A DNA stretch of 6,412 bases from Paracoccaceae bacterium (GTDB taxonomy: Bacteria; Pseudomonadota; Alphaproteobacteria; Rhodobacterales; Rhodobacteraceae). The stretch is taken from the NCBI GenBank assembly GCA_003551745.1, contig PUNI01000091.1:1-6412 (forward strand). Direction: 5' to 3'. Below are positions 5,565 to 6,412 of the stretch, in pieces (position 1 is the first letter of the stretch; every line of letters begins with the position of its first letter). Made by a program: the position numbers and the translations under genes. Under the pieces are notes generated by a model. That model saw only the letters and a list, made by a program, of their open reading frames with translations, had not been told where the DNA came from and did not search any database.

Positions 5565-6412
5565 TGGCTGTGCTGCTTCTGGCGGAAGTGACCGATGGCG
5601 TGCTCAACCGCGATGCCACAGCGAAGGCGGTGACGGCTGCGGCGCAGCTGGGCGAGGTGACCGTGCTCTGCGCCGGCGCGCGGGCTGCGGAGGCTGCCGC
5701 CGAAGCCGCCAAGATCGCCGGCGTGGCCAAGGTGCTGGTGGCCGAGGACGCGCGCTATGGCCACCGTCTGGCCGAGCCGACGGCGGCGCTGCTGGCAGGG
5801 CTTGCCGGCGATCACAGCCATATCGTCGCGCCCGCCACGACCGATGCCAAGAACATCCTGCCGCGGGTGGCGGCGCTGCTCGACGTGATGGTGATCTCGG
5901 ATGTCTCGGCGGTGGTCGACGCCGACACCTTCGAGCGGCCGATCTATGCCGGCAACGCAATCCAGACGGTGCAGTCCTCCGACCCGGTCAAGGTGGTCTC
6001 GATCCGCACGTCGACCTTCGATGCCGCCGGCGAGGCCGGCCCGGCGCCGGTGGAGACCGTTTCCGCCATCGACGACCCGGGGCTTTCCGAATGGGTCGAG
6101 GACAAGGTGGCAGCCTCGGATCGGCCCGAGCTGACCTCGGCCAAGCGCGTCGTCTCCGGCGGCCGGGCACTCGGCAGTTCCGAGGAATTCGTGCTGATCG
6201 AGAAGCTGGCCGACAAGCTGGGTGCCGCCGTCGGCGCCTCGCGCGCCGCGGTCGACTCGGGCTATGCGCCGAACGACTGGCAGGTGGGCCAGACCGGCAA
6301 GGTCGTGGCACCGGAACTCTATGTCGCCGTGGGCATCTCGGGGGCGATCCAGCATCTGGCCGGGATGAAGGATTCGAAGGTCATCGTGGCGATCAACAAG
6401 GACGAGGAAGCC
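5564..6412 (+). CDS. etfA: Electron transfer flavoprotein subunit alpha (3' end cut by window)
   Basis: The first 283 codons are present and the frame is still open at the window edge. The family is usually about 308 residues, so roughly 25 are missing. The N-terminal domain (about 1-190) packs against EtfB. The C-terminal FAD domain begins near VVSGGRALG (196-204) and contains [23 protein letters not shown] (224-246 by segments), with Arg227 at the conserved FAD-contacting position. It continues with the ETF-alpha signature [20 protein letters not shown] (252-271) and [11 protein letters not shown] (273-283). All FAD-binding motifs visible are intact and very close to the mitochondrial sequence. 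The ATG overlaps the etfB stop in TGATG, giving translational coupling and a one-to-one subunit supply; no separate ribosome binding site is needed. Confidence 0.97.
   Translation, partial: MAVLLLAEVTDGVLNRDATAKAVTAAAQLGEVTVLCAGARAAEAAAEAAKIAGVAKVLVAEDARYGHRLAEPTAALLAGLAGDHSHIVAPATTDAKNILPRVAALLDVMVISDVSAVVDADTFERPIYAGNAIQTVQSSDPVKVVSIRTSTFDAAGEAGPAPVETVSAIDDPGLSEWVEDKVAASDRPELTSAKRVVSGGRALGSSEEFVLIEKLADKLGAAVGASRAAVDSGYAPNDWQVGQTGKVVAPELYVAVGISGAIQHLAGMKDSKVIVAINKDEEA

Noticed and set aside
5432..6355. A 307-codon minus-strand frame opposite etfB and etfA
   Set aside because: etfA on the plus strand matches its family along its whole visible length; the antisense product resembles the biased shadows elsewhere.

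Overview
The window is very GC-rich DNA (about two-thirds G+C or more by eye) from what looks like an alphaproteobacterium, most likely of the Rhodobacterales (Rhodobacter/Paracoccus-like). This rests on three things: the ParC sequence type, the close similarity of EtfB/EtfA to mitochondrial ETF, and the gene order HIG1-type small membrane protein, cobalamin adenosyltransferase, etfB, etfA, which I recall from that group. No database search was possible, so the taxonomy is inference.

Layout from left to right. Positions 1-476 (+) hold the 3' end of azlC, coupled by an ATGA overlap to a complete azlD; together they encode a branched-chain amino acid exporter. A short convergent gap (477-529) with a hairpin candidate separates them from parC (530-2848, -), a complete DNA topoisomerase IV subunit A. 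Starting 55 bp beyond the parC start and running the other way is a short-chain dehydrogenase/reductase (2904-3734, +). After a 63-bp gap with a weak terminator candidate and a 12-bp palindrome comes a 68-residue two-helix HIG1-family membrane protein (3798-4004, +). It is followed after one base by a PduO/MMAB-type corrinoid adenosyltransferase (4006-4578, +). A 224-bp spacer with short direct repeats and hairpins then leads to etfB (4803-5564, +), which overlaps by one base with etfA (5564 to the window end, +, about 25 residues short of the usual length).

Functionally the right half is an energy-metabolism block. EtfBA collects electrons from acyl-CoA and other flavin dehydrogenases and passes them to the quinone pool. 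The adenosyltransferase makes adenosylcobalamin, which acyl-CoA mutases need. The HIG1-type protein belongs to a family tied to respiratory complexes. The left half is housekeeping: amino acid export and chromosome decatenation.

I found no mobile element, CRISPR array, tRNA, rRNA or riboswitch, and no convincing new multi-gene system. The points most worth a second look are the HIG1 protein in its B12/ETF context, the repeat-bearing spacer before etfB, the Gln at the quinolone-determining position of ParC, and the apparent lack of a Shine-Dalgarno sequence before parC.
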